Origin: Pseudomonadota bacterium
GTDB taxonomy: Bacteria > Pseudomonadota > Alphaproteobacteria > Rhizobiales > Rhizobiaceae
Reading direction: 5' to 3'
Length of the DNA: 27,163 bases
Assembly: GCA_023399465.1 (NCBI GenBank)
Contig: JAEWPB010000039.1
Span: forward strand, 1-27,163
Shown: piece by piece, positions 6,569 through 14,065 of the stretch
How the letters are laid out: the number at the start of each line of letters is the position of its first letter
How positions within the stretch are numbered: position 1 is the first letter of the stretch
Position numbers and translations under genes: made by a program
The notes under the pieces: model-generated
Seen by the model: only the letters and a program-made list of their open reading frames with translations
What the model was told of the DNA's origin: nothing
The model's database searches: none

Positions 6569-7813
6569 TCACCAGGCCAGGTCCAGCCTGTCCAGGCCAT
6601 GGAAGTGATAGACATCCTTGACCGTCGGCGTCGCAGCCATCCTCAGTCCGGGCAGGCGCTCGAACAGGATCGGCAGTGCGACGTTCAGTTCCAGCCGGGC
6701 AAGCGGCGCGCCGATGCAGAAATGGATGCCGGCGCCGAAGGAAAGATTGGGCGCCTCGTTGCGGTCCGGGTTGAAGGTCATCGGGTCGGTGAACTTCAGC
6801 GGATCGAGATTGGCGGCGGCGAGGATGAGCCCGACCTTGTCACCACGCTCGAGCTTGATGCCGTCGATTTCCACCGGTTCCAGCGCCCAGCGCTGGAAGA
6901 TGTGCACCGGGGCGCAGATGCGAAGCGACTCTTCCACTGTCTTTGCGGTCGACGCCTCGTCACCGAACAGCTTTTCCGGAGCGATGCCGCTTTCGAGGAT
7001 CACCTTCACCGAATTGCCGATCTGGTGCACGGTGGCCTCGTGCCCGGCATTGAGCAGCACGATCGTCGTCGAGACCAGCTCGTCTTCCGTGAGGTACTGG
7101 CCCTTGTGCTCGGTATGGATCATGTGGGTGAGCAGGTCGTCGCGCGGATTGGCGCGCCGGTCGCGGATCAGCCCCTTCACGTAGTCCGCGAATTCCTTCG
7201 CCGCCTGATCGGCGCGATACTCGTCCTCCCGGGTCCGGGCAAACATGTACATGCGCACATAGGCGTGCGACCATTTCAGCAGTTGCGGGCCCATTTCGTC
7301 GGGAATGCCGATCATCCGGGCGATCATCGTTACCGGGATGATGTCGGCGAAGGCCGAGAGCAGCTCGACTTCGCCGTTCTTCTCGAAGCCGTCGATCAGC
7401 TGGTGGCAGAGCGCGGTGATTTCCGGTTTCATCTTCTCGATGTGGCGCGAGACGAAGGCGCGGTTTACCAGCGTGCGGAGCCGCGTGTGTTCCGGCGGCT
7501 CGATCTCGAGCAGCGAATAAGCCTCGGCAAGATCGAAGTTCTTCAGATGCTCCTCCGGCTCGGGCAGTCCCAGCTCCTCACGCGATGCGATATGCAGGAT
7601 CTGCCGGCCGAAGCGGCGGTCACGAAGCAGCGCGTTCACATGGTCGTAGCCGGTGAAATACCACCGCCCTTGCTCTTCCCAATAGAACGTCGGCGCCTGG
7701 GCGTGCAGAGCCGCATAGGCGGCGTTCGGATTTCCGTAGAATTCCGGGTTGCGGCCGTCGAGGGAGACGTGGCGCCGATCGGCGTCGATGGTCAGGTAGG
7801 GGGGTGTCTTCAT
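6569..7813 (-). CDS. Cytochrome P450 (bacterial class I)
   Basis: 414 residues, normal for soluble bacterial P450 monooxygenases. The heme-binding loop FGAGIHFCIG is at 359-368 with the iron ligand Cys366. The K-helix ExxR is Glu295-Arg298, and the PERF-like region reads FNPDRNEA. The I-helix reads AGHEAT (256-261). The usual oxygen-activating Thr after the acidic residue is Ala260, with Thr261 next to it, a variant I recall from other bacterial P450s. The substrate is unknown. No ferredoxin or reductase gene is adjacent, so electrons must come from elsewhere. The start at 7813 gives MKTPPYLTIDADRRHVSLDG; no strong ribosome-binding site is visible, and an extended start to 7918 adds only low-complexity residues. 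Confidence 0.9.
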   Translation of the reverse strand: MKTPPYLTIDADRRHVSLDGRNPEFYGNPNAAYAALHAQAPTFYWEEQGRWYFTGYDHVNALLRDRRFGRQILHIASREELGLPEPEEHLKNFDLAEAYSLLEIEPPEHTRLRTLVNRAFVSRHIEKMKPEITALCHQLIDGFEKNGEVELLSAFADIIPVTMIARMIGIPDEMGPQLLKWSHAYVRMYMFARTREDEYRADQAAKEFADYVKGLIRDRRANPRDDLLTHMIHTEHKGQYLTEDELVSTTIVLLNAGHEATVHQIGNSVKVILESGIAPEKLFGDEASTAKTVEESLRICAPVHIFQRWALEPVEIDGIKLERGDKVGLILAAANLDPLKFTDPMTFNPDRNEAPNLSFGAGIHFCIGAPLARLELNVALPILFERLPGLRMAATPTVKDVYHFHGLDRLDLAW

Positions 7814-8382
7814 GGTCGAGAGGATTAGCGGATTTGCTCGGAGGTGAAAAGGGTTCTCGATGGGGGCGGGTTTTCTCTGCAAGGCCGATCCACAGGGCTG
7901 TGCGGGCGGTCGCGGCAAGTTGTCGAAGCCCGGAGCAGGGCGTCAAGTCATTACAACACTCTCCTGGCACGGGACTGTCCCAAATTGCGACAGTATCGAT
8001 GACATTTCCGGCGTGTTTGCGATCTCATCGGCTATTTCGGTTCCTGCCGCGGCTGGTGCCACCCGGAGATCCTGAAAGTCAGCATCTCCGCATTGCGCCA
8101 TAAAGATTGCGGTGCATTGCAGCGCGTTCACCATTCTTTCACCGTAATCGGGGGAAAGCTGTGGGCGAGCCCAAAAGCCGGCTCTGGTCACGTGCCCGCC
8201 GGCCGGGAATCCGCTAATGCCGCTACAAGTGTTAATCCTTATGGAGAGGCTGCGGGGATTAAGGATATAAGTGTGTTCGACTTGAAGTCATGGGCGGGCA
8301 CACTCTATGTAAGGGATAACGAATTCCAATCTGATTCCTCGGGCGGTGTGCCGTTTGGGAAAGAGTTTGACAAAGGACGGAC
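7814..8382. other. 569-bp intergenic region between P450 and clpP
   Basis: This is a divergent promoter region. An open frame of 97 codons (8093-8386, plus) runs into the clpP start but shows no recognisable protein features and no ribosome-binding site, so it is treated as non-coding. The clpP-proximal end carries a heat-shock-type promoter candidate (8281-8310) and a weak inverted repeat (ATCCTTA near 8236, TAAGGAT near 8260). Nothing else was recognised. Confidence 0.4.
8281..8310 (+). promoter_or_regulatory. Candidate RpoH (heat-shock) promoter of clpP
   Basis: CTTGAA (8281-8286) is an exact match to the RpoH -35 core. TCTATGT (8304-8310) matches CCCATNT at five of seven positions after a 17-bp spacer. 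The predicted start is about 65 nt before clpP. clpP is a classic heat-shock sigma target in proteobacteria. The match is plausible, not proof. Confidence 0.4.
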
Positions 8383-9018
8383 ATGAAAAATCCAGTTGAT
8401 ACCGCCATGGCCCTGGTGCCGATGGTAGTGGAGCAAACCAACCGCGGGGAACGGTCCTACGACATCTTTTCGCGCCTGCTGAAGGAACGCATCATCTTTC
8501 TGACCGGCCCGGTCGAAGATACGATGGCGACGCTGGTTTGCGCGCAGCTGCTTTTCCTCGAGGCGGAAAACCCGAAGAAGGAAATCGCGCTCTACATCAA
8601 TTCGCCCGGCGGCGTCGTTACTGCGGGTATGGCGATCTACGACACCATGCAGTTCATCAAGCCTGCTGTCTCGACGCTCTGCATCGGTCAGGCCGCTTCG
8701 ATGGGCTCGCTGCTGCTGGCCGCCGGCCACAAGGACATGCGCTTTGCCACGCCGAATGCTCGCATCATGGTTCACCAGCCTTCGGGCGGCTTCCAGGGCC
8801 AGGCTTCGGATATCGAACGTCACGCCCGGGACATCCTGAAGATGAAGCGCCGCCTGAACGAAGTCTACGTCAAGCATTGCGGCCGGACCTACGAAGAGGT
8901 TGAACAGACGCTCGACCGTGACCATTTCATGGATGCCGACGAGGCACTGAAATGGGGACTGATCGACAAGGTGTTCACTTCGCGCGTCGAACTCGAGGGC
9001 GTCGGAGCCGAAGAGTAA
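8383..9018 (+). CDS. clpP: ATP-dependent Clp protease proteolytic subunit
   Basis: 211 residues. ClpP forms the double-heptamer serine protease chamber fed by ClpX or ClpA. The catalytic triad is visible: Ser106 in GQAASMGSLL, His131 in IMVHQPSGG, and Asp180 in LDRDHFM. YINSPGGVVTAG (71-82) is the substrate-binding/oxyanion strand. The N-terminal 10-15 residues are probably a removable propeptide. AAAGGAC sits just before the ATG at 8383. clpX follows on the same strand after about 300 bp, the usual rhizobial order. Rhizobiaceae often carry several clpP copies; this one, next to clpX, lon and hup, is the core copy. Confidence 0.97.
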   Translation: MKNPVDTAMALVPMVVEQTNRGERSYDIFSRLLKERIIFLTGPVEDTMATLVCAQLLFLEAENPKKEIALYINSPGGVVTAGMAIYDTMQFIKPAVSTLCIGQAASMGSLLLAAGHKDMRFATPNARIMVHQPSGGFQGQASDIERHARDILKMKRRLNEVYVKHCGRTYEEVEQTLDRDHFMDADEALKWGLIDKVFTSRVELEGVGAEE

Positions 9019-9319
9019 GGCAGGGGCGGCGTTCCGCCCGCCATGTTTCCATCCCAATTCTGCGCGAATGAGGGGTTTAATATGGCGAGGAACGCGCTAT
9101 TAGTAACGATCAAGGCTGTGCTGGACATTTCAGCATAGCTTCGGTTTCTGAGGGGTTCTCGTTGCCGCCGGAAGCCAGATGCGAAATCTGGTCCGGTTAG
9201 TGTAGTGCCCTGGAAAGCCCTGTAATCTGAAACGGCCTCTTGCGGTTTCACAGTGCAGGGCAGTTTACATGGATCGCGAACCAATCGACGGGATCGCGGC
9301 GTGCTGGAAGGAAAGTGAT
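9019..9319 (+). promoter_or_regulatory. 301-bp clpP-clpX spacer with strong secondary structure
   Basis: No gene is seen. Two structures stand out. First, CCGGA-(AG)-CCAGAT / ATCTGG-TCCGG at 9168-9196, with loop GCGAA. Second, a nested inverted repeat GCCCTG...TGAAAC...GTTTCA...CAGGGC at 9217-9261. The second ends about 60 nt before the clpX ATG, so it may fold in the clpX mRNA leader. The length of the spacer and the absence of a U run after the first hairpin suggest clpX has its own promoter here as well as possible read-through from clpP. Confidence 0.35.
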
Positions 9320-10597
9320 ATGAGCAAAGTCAGCGGCAGCAACGGCGGCGACTCGAAGAACACGCTTTATTGTTCATTCTGCGGCAAGAGCCAGCACGAA
9401 GTTCGGAAGCTGATTGCCGGGCCGACGGTGTTTATCTGCGATGAATGCGTCGAGTTGTGCATGGACATCATCCGCGAGGAAAACAAATCCTCGATGGTCA
9501 AGTCGCGCGACGGCGTTCCGACCCCGCAGGACATCATCAAGGTGCTGGATGAGTATGTCATCGGCCAGCGCCAGGCGAAGAAGATCCTGTCGGTTGCCGT
9601 ACACAACCATTACAAGCGTCTTGCCCACGCCTCCAAGAACGGTGACGTGGAACTGGCGAAGTCGAACATCATGCTGGTCGGCCCGACCGGCTGCGGCAAG
9701 ACCTATCTTGCCCAGACGCTTGCGCGCATCATCGACGTGCCGTTCACCATGGCCGACGCCACGACGCTGACCGAAGCCGGTTATGTCGGTGAAGACGTCG
9801 AGAACATCATTCTCAAGCTGCTCCAGGCGGCCGACTACAACGTCGAGCGCGCCCAGCGCGGCATCGTCTATATCGACGAGGTCGACAAGATCTCGCGCAA
9901 GTCCGACAACCCGTCGATCACCCGCGATGTGTCGGGCGAGGGCGTGCAGCAGGCGCTGCTGAAGATCATGGAAGGCACGGTCGCTTCCGTTCCGCCGCAG
10001 GGCGGTCGCAAGCATCCGCAGCAGGAATTCCTGCAAGTGGATACGACCAACATCCTGTTCATCTGCGGCGGTGCGTTTGCCGGCCTCGACAAGATCATCT
10101 CGGCGCGCGGCGAAAAGACCTCGATCGGCTTCTCGGCGACCGTCAAGGCGCAGGATGACCGCCGCGTCGGCGAAGTGCTGCGCGAACTGGAGCCGGAAGA
10201 TCTGGTGAAGTTCGGCCTGATCCCGGAATTCATCGGCCGTCTGCCGGTATTGGCGACGCTCGAGGACCTCGACGAGGATGCGCTGATCCAGATCCTGTCG
10301 GAACCGAAGAACGCGCTCGTCAAGCAGTACCAGCGCCTGTTCGAGATGGAAGACGTCGAGCTGACCTTCCACGAGGACGCGCTGCGCGAGATCGCCCGCA
10401 AGGCGATCGTGCGCAAGACCGGTGCCCGCGGCCTTCGTTCGATCATGGAGAAGATCCTGCTCGACACCATGTTCGAGCTTCCGACGCTGGAAGGCGTGCA
10501 GGAGGTGGTCATCTCCGACGAAGTGGTCCGTGGCACATCGCGGCCGCTCTACATCTATGCCGATCGCCACGAAGAAAAGGCGAATGTTTCGGCCTGA
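9320..10597 (+). CDS. clpX: ATP-dependent Clp protease ATP-binding subunit ClpX
   Basis: 425 residues. ClpX is the AAA+ unfoldase that recognises tagged substrates and feeds ClpP. The N-terminal zinc-binding domain has Cys18, Cys21, Cys40 and Cys43. Walker A is GPTGCGKT (121-128), the GYVG pore loop is at 154-157, and Walker B is IVYIDE (182-187). The RKHPQQEF pore segment and the C-terminal small AAA domain are complete. The ATG at 9320 is preferred over an earlier in-frame ATG at 9269 because it begins the conserved protein and has GGAAGGAAAG 6-14 nt upstream. An intrinsic terminator follows at once. In alphaproteobacteria ClpXP degrades cell-cycle regulators such as CtrA; that role is family knowledge, not shown here. 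Confidence 0.98.
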   Translation: MSKVSGSNGGDSKNTLYCSFCGKSQHEVRKLIAGPTVFICDECVELCMDIIREENKSSMVKSRDGVPTPQDIIKVLDEYVIGQRQAKKILSVAVHNHYKRLAHASKNGDVELAKSNIMLVGPTGCGKTYLAQTLARIIDVPFTMADATTLTEAGYVGEDVENIILKLLQAADYNVERAQRGIVYIDEVDKISRKSDNPSITRDVSGEGVQQALLKIMEGTVASVPPQGGRKHPQQEFLQVDTTNILFICGGAFAGLDKIISARGEKTSIGFSATVKAQDDRRVGEVLRELEPEDLVKFGLIPEFIGRLPVLATLEDLDEDALIQILSEPKNALVKQYQRLFEMEDVELTFHEDALREIARKAIVRKTGARGLRSIMEKILLDTMFELPTLEGVQEVVISDEVVRGTSRPLYIYADRHEEKANVSA

Positions 10598-10941
10598 GCC
10601 CAATATCTGAACGCAAAGGGGCTTGCCGCGTGCAAGCCCCTTTTTTGTTTTTGGCCGTTGCGTAACGCCGGCACGAAAGTAAAGATGGTGCCAGCCTGAT
10701 TTGCATGGGGAATGCCTGCGAATCAGCCACGGCGTCATTCCAGGCGATGGATCGTGTTTTGGCTTACGAGTACACCCGAGTCCCAAGTGAAATGCGAAGG
10801 TCAGCTCAAGCCGGGGGATAGCGCTCTCGCCACGGCTTGAATTCTTGACCGCAACACTCCACCTGTATCGGGAACTGATTTGCCGGCAGCCCAAGCAAGC
10901 CGGCACGCAGCCCGCTAACTGGGCGATGGAAAGGAAATGAT
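10598..10941. other. 344-bp clpX-lon spacer
   Basis: It holds the clpX terminator at its left end and the lon promoter region at its right end; no coding frame is convincing. CTTGAA (10836-10841) and CTTGACC (10844-10850) resemble RpoH -35 elements, with CCTGTAT at 10862-10868 as a possible -10. The spacings (20 bp or 11-12 bp) fit the consensus poorly, so heat-shock control of lon is only suggested. AAGGAAATGA at 10931-10940 is the lon ribosome-binding site. Confidence 0.35.
10615..10651 (+). terminator. Intrinsic terminator of clpX
   Basis: AAAGGGGCTTGC (10615-10626) and GCAAGCCCCTTT (10632-10643) form a perfect 12-bp stem with a 5-nt loop, followed by a T run interrupted by one G (10641-10651). 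It begins 17 bp after the clpX stop. A textbook rho-independent terminator, separating clpX from lon. Confidence 0.92.
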
Positions 10942-13362
10942 ATGACGAAGCAAGTGTCTGCTGCGACTGAGAGCTCTGCCTATCCGGTATTGCCGTTGCG
11001 CGACATCGTGGTTTTCCCGCACATGATCGTACCGCTCTTCGTCGGGCGGGAAAAATCTATCCGCGCGCTCGAAGAAGTGATGGGCTCGGACAAGCAGATC
11101 ATGCTGGTGACCCAGATCAATGCCAGCGACGACGATCCGGCCCCGGCCGACATCTACAAGGTCGGTACGGTTGCCAACGTTCTGCAGCTGCTCAAGCTCC
11201 CCGACGGTACCGTCAAGGTTCTGGTCGAGGGCCGCGCCCGCGCGGAGATTGAAAGCTATAACGAACGCGAAGAATTTTACGAAGCCAACGCCCGCATTCT
11301 TTCCGAGCCGGAAGACGATCCGGTCGAGGTCGAAGCGCTCAGCCGCTCCGTGGTTTCCGAGTTCGAAAGCTACGTGAAGCTGAACAAGAAGATCTCGCCC
11401 GAAGTGGTTGGCGCTGCCAGCCAGATCGAGGACTATTCGAAGCTTGCCGATACGGTTGCTTCGCACCTGGCGATCAAGATCACCGAGAAGCAGGAGATGC
11501 TGGAAACCACCAGCGTCAAGGCTCGCCTGGAAAAGGCACTCGGCTTCATGGAAGGCGAGATCTCCGTTCTTCAGGTCGAAAAGCGCATCCGCTCGCGCGT
11601 CAAGCGCCAGATGGAGAAGACCCAGCGCGAGTACTACCTCAACGAACAGATGAAGGCGATCCAGAAGGAACTGGGCGACAGCGAGGACGGCCGCGACGAG
11701 ATGGCCGAAATCGAGGAGCGCATTTCCAAGACCAAGCTTTCCAAGGAAGCGCGCGAAAAGGCTGACGCCGAGCTGAAGAAGCTGCGGCAGATGAGCCCGA
11801 TGTCGGCCGAAGCGACCGTGGTGCGCAACTACCTCGACTGGCTGCTCGGCATTCCGTGGGGCAAGAAGTCGAAGATCAAGACCAATCTCCTCAACGCCGA
11901 GAAGATCCTCGAGCAGGATCACTTCGGTCTGGAGAAGGTCAAGGAACGCATCATCGAGTATCTCGCGGTCCAGGCCCGCGCGACCAAGATCAAGGGCCCG
12001 ATCCTTTGCCTCGTCGGTCCTCCGGGCGTCGGCAAGACCTCGCTTGCGAAGTCGATCGCCAAGGCGACCGGTCGTGAATATGTCCGCATGGCGCTTGGTG
12101 GCGTACGCGACGAGGCCGAAATCCGCGGTCACCGCCGCACCTATATCGGCTCGATGCCCGGCAAGGTCATCCAGTCGATGAAGAAGGCGAAGAAGTCCAA
12201 CCCGCTCTTCCTGCTCGACGAGATCGACAAGATGGGCATGGACTTCCGTGGCGATCCGTCTTCGGCTCTGCTCGAGGTGCTCGATCCGGAACAGAACGCG
12301 ACCTTCATGGATCACTACCTGGAAGTCGAATACGATCTGTCGGACGTGATGTTCATCACCACGGCGAACACGCTGAACATTCCGGCGCCGCTGATGGACC
12401 GCATGGAGATCATCCGCATCGCCGGTTACACCGAGGATGAAAAGCGCGAAATCGCCAAGCGGCACCTGCTGCCGAAGGCTATTCGTGAGCATGCGCTGCA
12501 GCCGCAGGAATTCTCGGTTACGGACGATGCGCTGATGGCCGTGATCCAGCAGTACACCCGTGAAGCCGGTGTCCGCAGCTTCGAACGCGAACTGATGAAG
12601 CTCGCCCGCAAGGCGGTGACCGAGATCATCAAGGGCAAGACGAAGTCGGTCCAAGTGACGGCCGAGAACATCCATGACTATCTCGGCGTGCCGCGCTATC
12701 GCCATGGCGAAGCCGAGCGCGACGACCAGGTCGGTGTCGTAACCGGTCTGGCATGGACTGAAGTCGGCGGCGAACTGCTGACCATCGAAGGCGTGATGAT
12801 GCCGGGCAAGGGCCGCATGACGGTTACCGGCAACCTCAGGGAAGTGATGAAGGAGTCGATCTCGGCTGCTGCGTCCTACGTCCGTTCGCGGGCCGTGGAC
12901 TTCGGCATCGAACCGCCGCGGTTCGACAAGAGCGACATCCACGTTCACGTTCCGGAAGGGGCAACGCCGAAGGACGGTCCGTCGGCCGGCGTCGCCATGG
13001 CCACTGCCATCGTCTCGATCATGACCGGCATTCCGGTCTCCAAGGACGTGGCGATGACCGGTGAGATCACCCTTCGCGGCCGCGTGCTGCCGATCGGTGG
13101 CCTGAAGGAAAAGCTGCTTGCGGCACTTCGCGGTGGGATCAAGAAGGTCCTCATTCCGGAAGAGAACGCCAAGGATCTGGCGGAAATTCCTGACAACGTG
13201 AAGAACAGCCTCGAGATCATTCCCGTGTCGCGCATGGGCGAGGTGATCCAACACGCGCTGGTTCGCGTCCCCGAGCCGATCGAATGGGATGGCTCCATCG
13301 AAACGCCGGCGATCGGAACGGTCGAAGGCGTCGATGATACGGGGCCGGCGATCGCCCACTGA
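10942..13362 (+). CDS. lon: Endopeptidase La (ATP-dependent Lon protease)
   Basis: 806 residues, full length. Lon is a homohexameric AAA+ protease that degrades misfolded and regulatory proteins. The N-terminal substrate-binding LON domain starts YPVLPLRDIVVFPHM (about 14-210). A charged coiled-coil stretch follows (about 210-300). Walker A GPPGVGKT is at 359-366 and Walker B LFLLDEID at 422-429. The protease domain has the Ser681-Lys724 dyad in PKDGPSAG and GGLKEKLL. The ATG at 10942 has AAGGAAATGA in front. A strong terminator follows. The gene sits between clpX and hup, the usual order in Rhizobiaceae. In Caulobacter Lon degrades CcrM, DnaA and SciP; the same is likely here but is inference. 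Confidence 0.98.
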   Translation: MTKQVSAATESSAYPVLPLRDIVVFPHMIVPLFVGREKSIRALEEVMGSDKQIMLVTQINASDDDPAPADIYKVGTVANVLQLLKLPDGTVKVLVEGRARAEIESYNEREEFYEANARILSEPEDDPVEVEALSRSVVSEFESYVKLNKKISPEVVGAASQIEDYSKLADTVASHLAIKITEKQEMLETTSVKARLEKALGFMEGEISVLQVEKRIRSRVKRQMEKTQREYYLNEQMKAIQKELGDSEDGRDEMAEIEERISKTKLSKEAREKADAELKKLRQMSPMSAEATVVRNYLDWLLGIPWGKKSKIKTNLLNAEKILEQDHFGLEKVKERIIEYLAVQARATKIKGPILCLVGPPGVGKTSLAKSIAKATGREYVRMALGGVRDEAEIRGHRRTYIGSMPGKVIQSMKKAKKSNPLFLLDEIDKMGMDFRGDPSSALLEVLDPEQNATFMDHYLEVEYDLSDVMFITTANTLNIPAPLMDRMEIIRIAGYTEDEKREIAKRHLLPKAIREHALQPQEFSVTDDALMAVIQQYTREAGVRSFERELMKLARKAVTEIIKGKTKSVQVTAENIHDYLGVPRYRHGEAERDDQVGVVTGLAWTEVGGELLTIEGVMMPGKGRMTVTGNLREVMKESISAAASYVRSRAVDFGIEPPRFDKSDIHVHVPEGATPKDGPSAGVAMATAIVSIMTGIPVSKDVAMTGEITLRGRVLPIGGLKEKLLAALRGGIKKVLIPEENAKDLAEIPDNVKNSLEIIPVSRMGEVIQHALVRVPEPIEWDGSIETPAIGTVEGVDDTGPAIAH

Positions 13363-13404
13363 GGCGGTTCGGCAACAATCGCGTCATTGCGCGCTAAAAC
13401 GACG

Positions 13405-13435
13405 AAAAGGCTGGCGAAAACGCCAGCCTTTTTTG
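13405..13435 (+). terminator. Intrinsic terminator of lon
   Basis: AAAAGGCTGGCG (13405-13416) pairs perfectly with CGCCAGCCTTTT (13421-13432) around an AAAA tetraloop, followed by a run of Ts to 13434. It starts 42 bp after the lon stop. Confidence 0.92.
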
Positions 13436-13486
13436 TGAAAACCAGTTCCGGAACCTTGCTTTTCCCCGGATTACAGGGCTTTTGAG

Positions 13487-13514
13487 TTGCGACGGGCAAC
13501 AGCATTCGTATTCT
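13487..13514 (+). promoter_or_regulatory. Candidate promoter of hup
   Basis: TTGCGA (13487-13492) and TATTCT (13509-13514) are 16 bp apart, about 50 bp before the hup ATG. A short inverted repeat (TTTGAA 13524-13529, TTCAAA 13539-13544) would lie in the leader. Hexamers are moderate matches only. Confidence 0.35.
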
Positions 13515-13563
13515 GCGCCCGACTTTGAAGTGAGTCGTTTCAAACCATAGAAAGGGTGGAAAC

Positions 13564-13839
13564 ATGAATAAGAATGAACTCGTGTCCGCAGTCGCAGAGA
13601 AAGCTGGTCTGACCAAGGCTGATGCGGCTTCCGCCGTCGACGCCATCTTCGAAACCGTTCAGTCCGAACTCAAGCAGGGCGGCGACATCCGTCTCGCCGG
13701 CTTCGGCAGCTTCACCGTTTCCCGCCGTGAAGCCTCCAAGGGCCGCAACCCGTCGACGGGCGCCGAAGTTGACATTCCGGCTCGCAACGTGCCGAAGTTC
13801 ACTGCCGGCAAGGGTCTCAAGGACGCCGTCAACAGCTAA
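13564..13839 (+). CDS. hup: DNA-binding protein HU
   Basis: 91 residues, the standard HU length. HU is a dimeric nucleoid protein that bends DNA without strong sequence preference. MNKNELVSAVAEKAGLTKAD is the N-terminal helix pair. The dimer core FGSFTV is followed by the beta-arm GRNPSTGAEVDIPARNVPKFTAGKGLK, with the conserved Pro at the arm tip present within IPARNVPKF. The gene has its own promoter candidate and its own terminator, so it is a single-gene unit. An ATG at 13564 follows GAAAGGGTGG. It could equally be called hupB or hupA/HRm; the HU-beta-like form next to lon is the usual alphaproteobacterial arrangement. Confidence 0.97.
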   Translation: MNKNELVSAVAEKAGLTKADAASAVDAIFETVQSELKQGGDIRLAGFGSFTVSRREASKGRNPSTGAEVDIPARNVPKFTAGKGLKDAVNS

Positions 13840-13888
13840 TTGCATGCTTTGCGCGGCGCGCCGTTAGGCGCCCGCTCGCCAAAGACCG

Positions 13889-13926
13889 AAAAGGTCCGGC
13901 CCGTATGTGCCGGACCTTTTTGGTTT
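13889..13926 (+). terminator. Intrinsic terminator of hup
   Basis: AAAAGGTCCGGC (13889-13900) and GCCGGACCTTTT (13909-13920) form a perfect 12-bp stem with an 8-nt loop, followed by T-rich sequence (TTTTTGGTTTTT). It starts 50 bp after the hup stop. Confidence 0.9.
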
Positions 13927-13977
13927 TTGAGTTCTTCCAATTGGCCCTGAGCTGGTCTGAGTGCGGTTCGCATCCGG

Positions 13978-14017
13978 CTGTCATCCAGCCGTCATCATCC
14001 TGTCATCCGGCTGTCAT
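13978..14017 (+). promoter_or_regulatory. Doubled Pho box: four CTGTCAT-type repeats, 11-bp period
   Basis: The units are CTGTCAT (13978-13984), CCGTCAT (13989-13995), CTGTCAT (14000-14006) and CTGTCAT (14011-14017), each separated by exactly 4 bp. A PhoB-binding Pho box is two CTGTCAT half-sites with 4-bp spacing (11-bp repeat), so this is two adjacent boxes in register on the same DNA face. They lie 49-88 bp before the GTG of the phytase-like gene. Three units are perfect, one has a single mismatch. A further CTGTCAC at 14039 is out of register. Confidence 0.85.
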
Positions 14018-14065
14018 CGGGGTGGCGCAAGAAGCCTCCTGTCACAAGCAAACAGGAGATTTCCG

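Noticed and set aside
6449..7828. 459-codon open frame antisense to the P450
   Set aside because: Shadow frame; the P450 heme loop and ExxR are on the other strand.
8093..8386. 97-codon frame upstream of clpP
   Set aside because: No ribosome-binding site, no recognisable features, overlaps the clpP promoter and start.
9374..10906. 510-codon open frame antisense to clpX
   Set aside because: Shadow frame; it also runs through the clpX terminator.
10915..13359. 814-codon open frame antisense to lon
   Set aside because: It is the shadow of a high-GC gene with strong codon bias. The product is Arg/His/Leu-rich with no domain, and lon on the other strand is unmistakable.
14039..14045. CTGTCAC as a fifth Pho half-site
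   Set aside because: It is 28 bp from the fourth unit, out of the 11-bp register.
13961..14065. Upstream ATG extension of the phytase-like gene
   Set aside because: It would translate the Pho box repeats and hide the signal peptide; GTG 14066 has a proper AGGAG.
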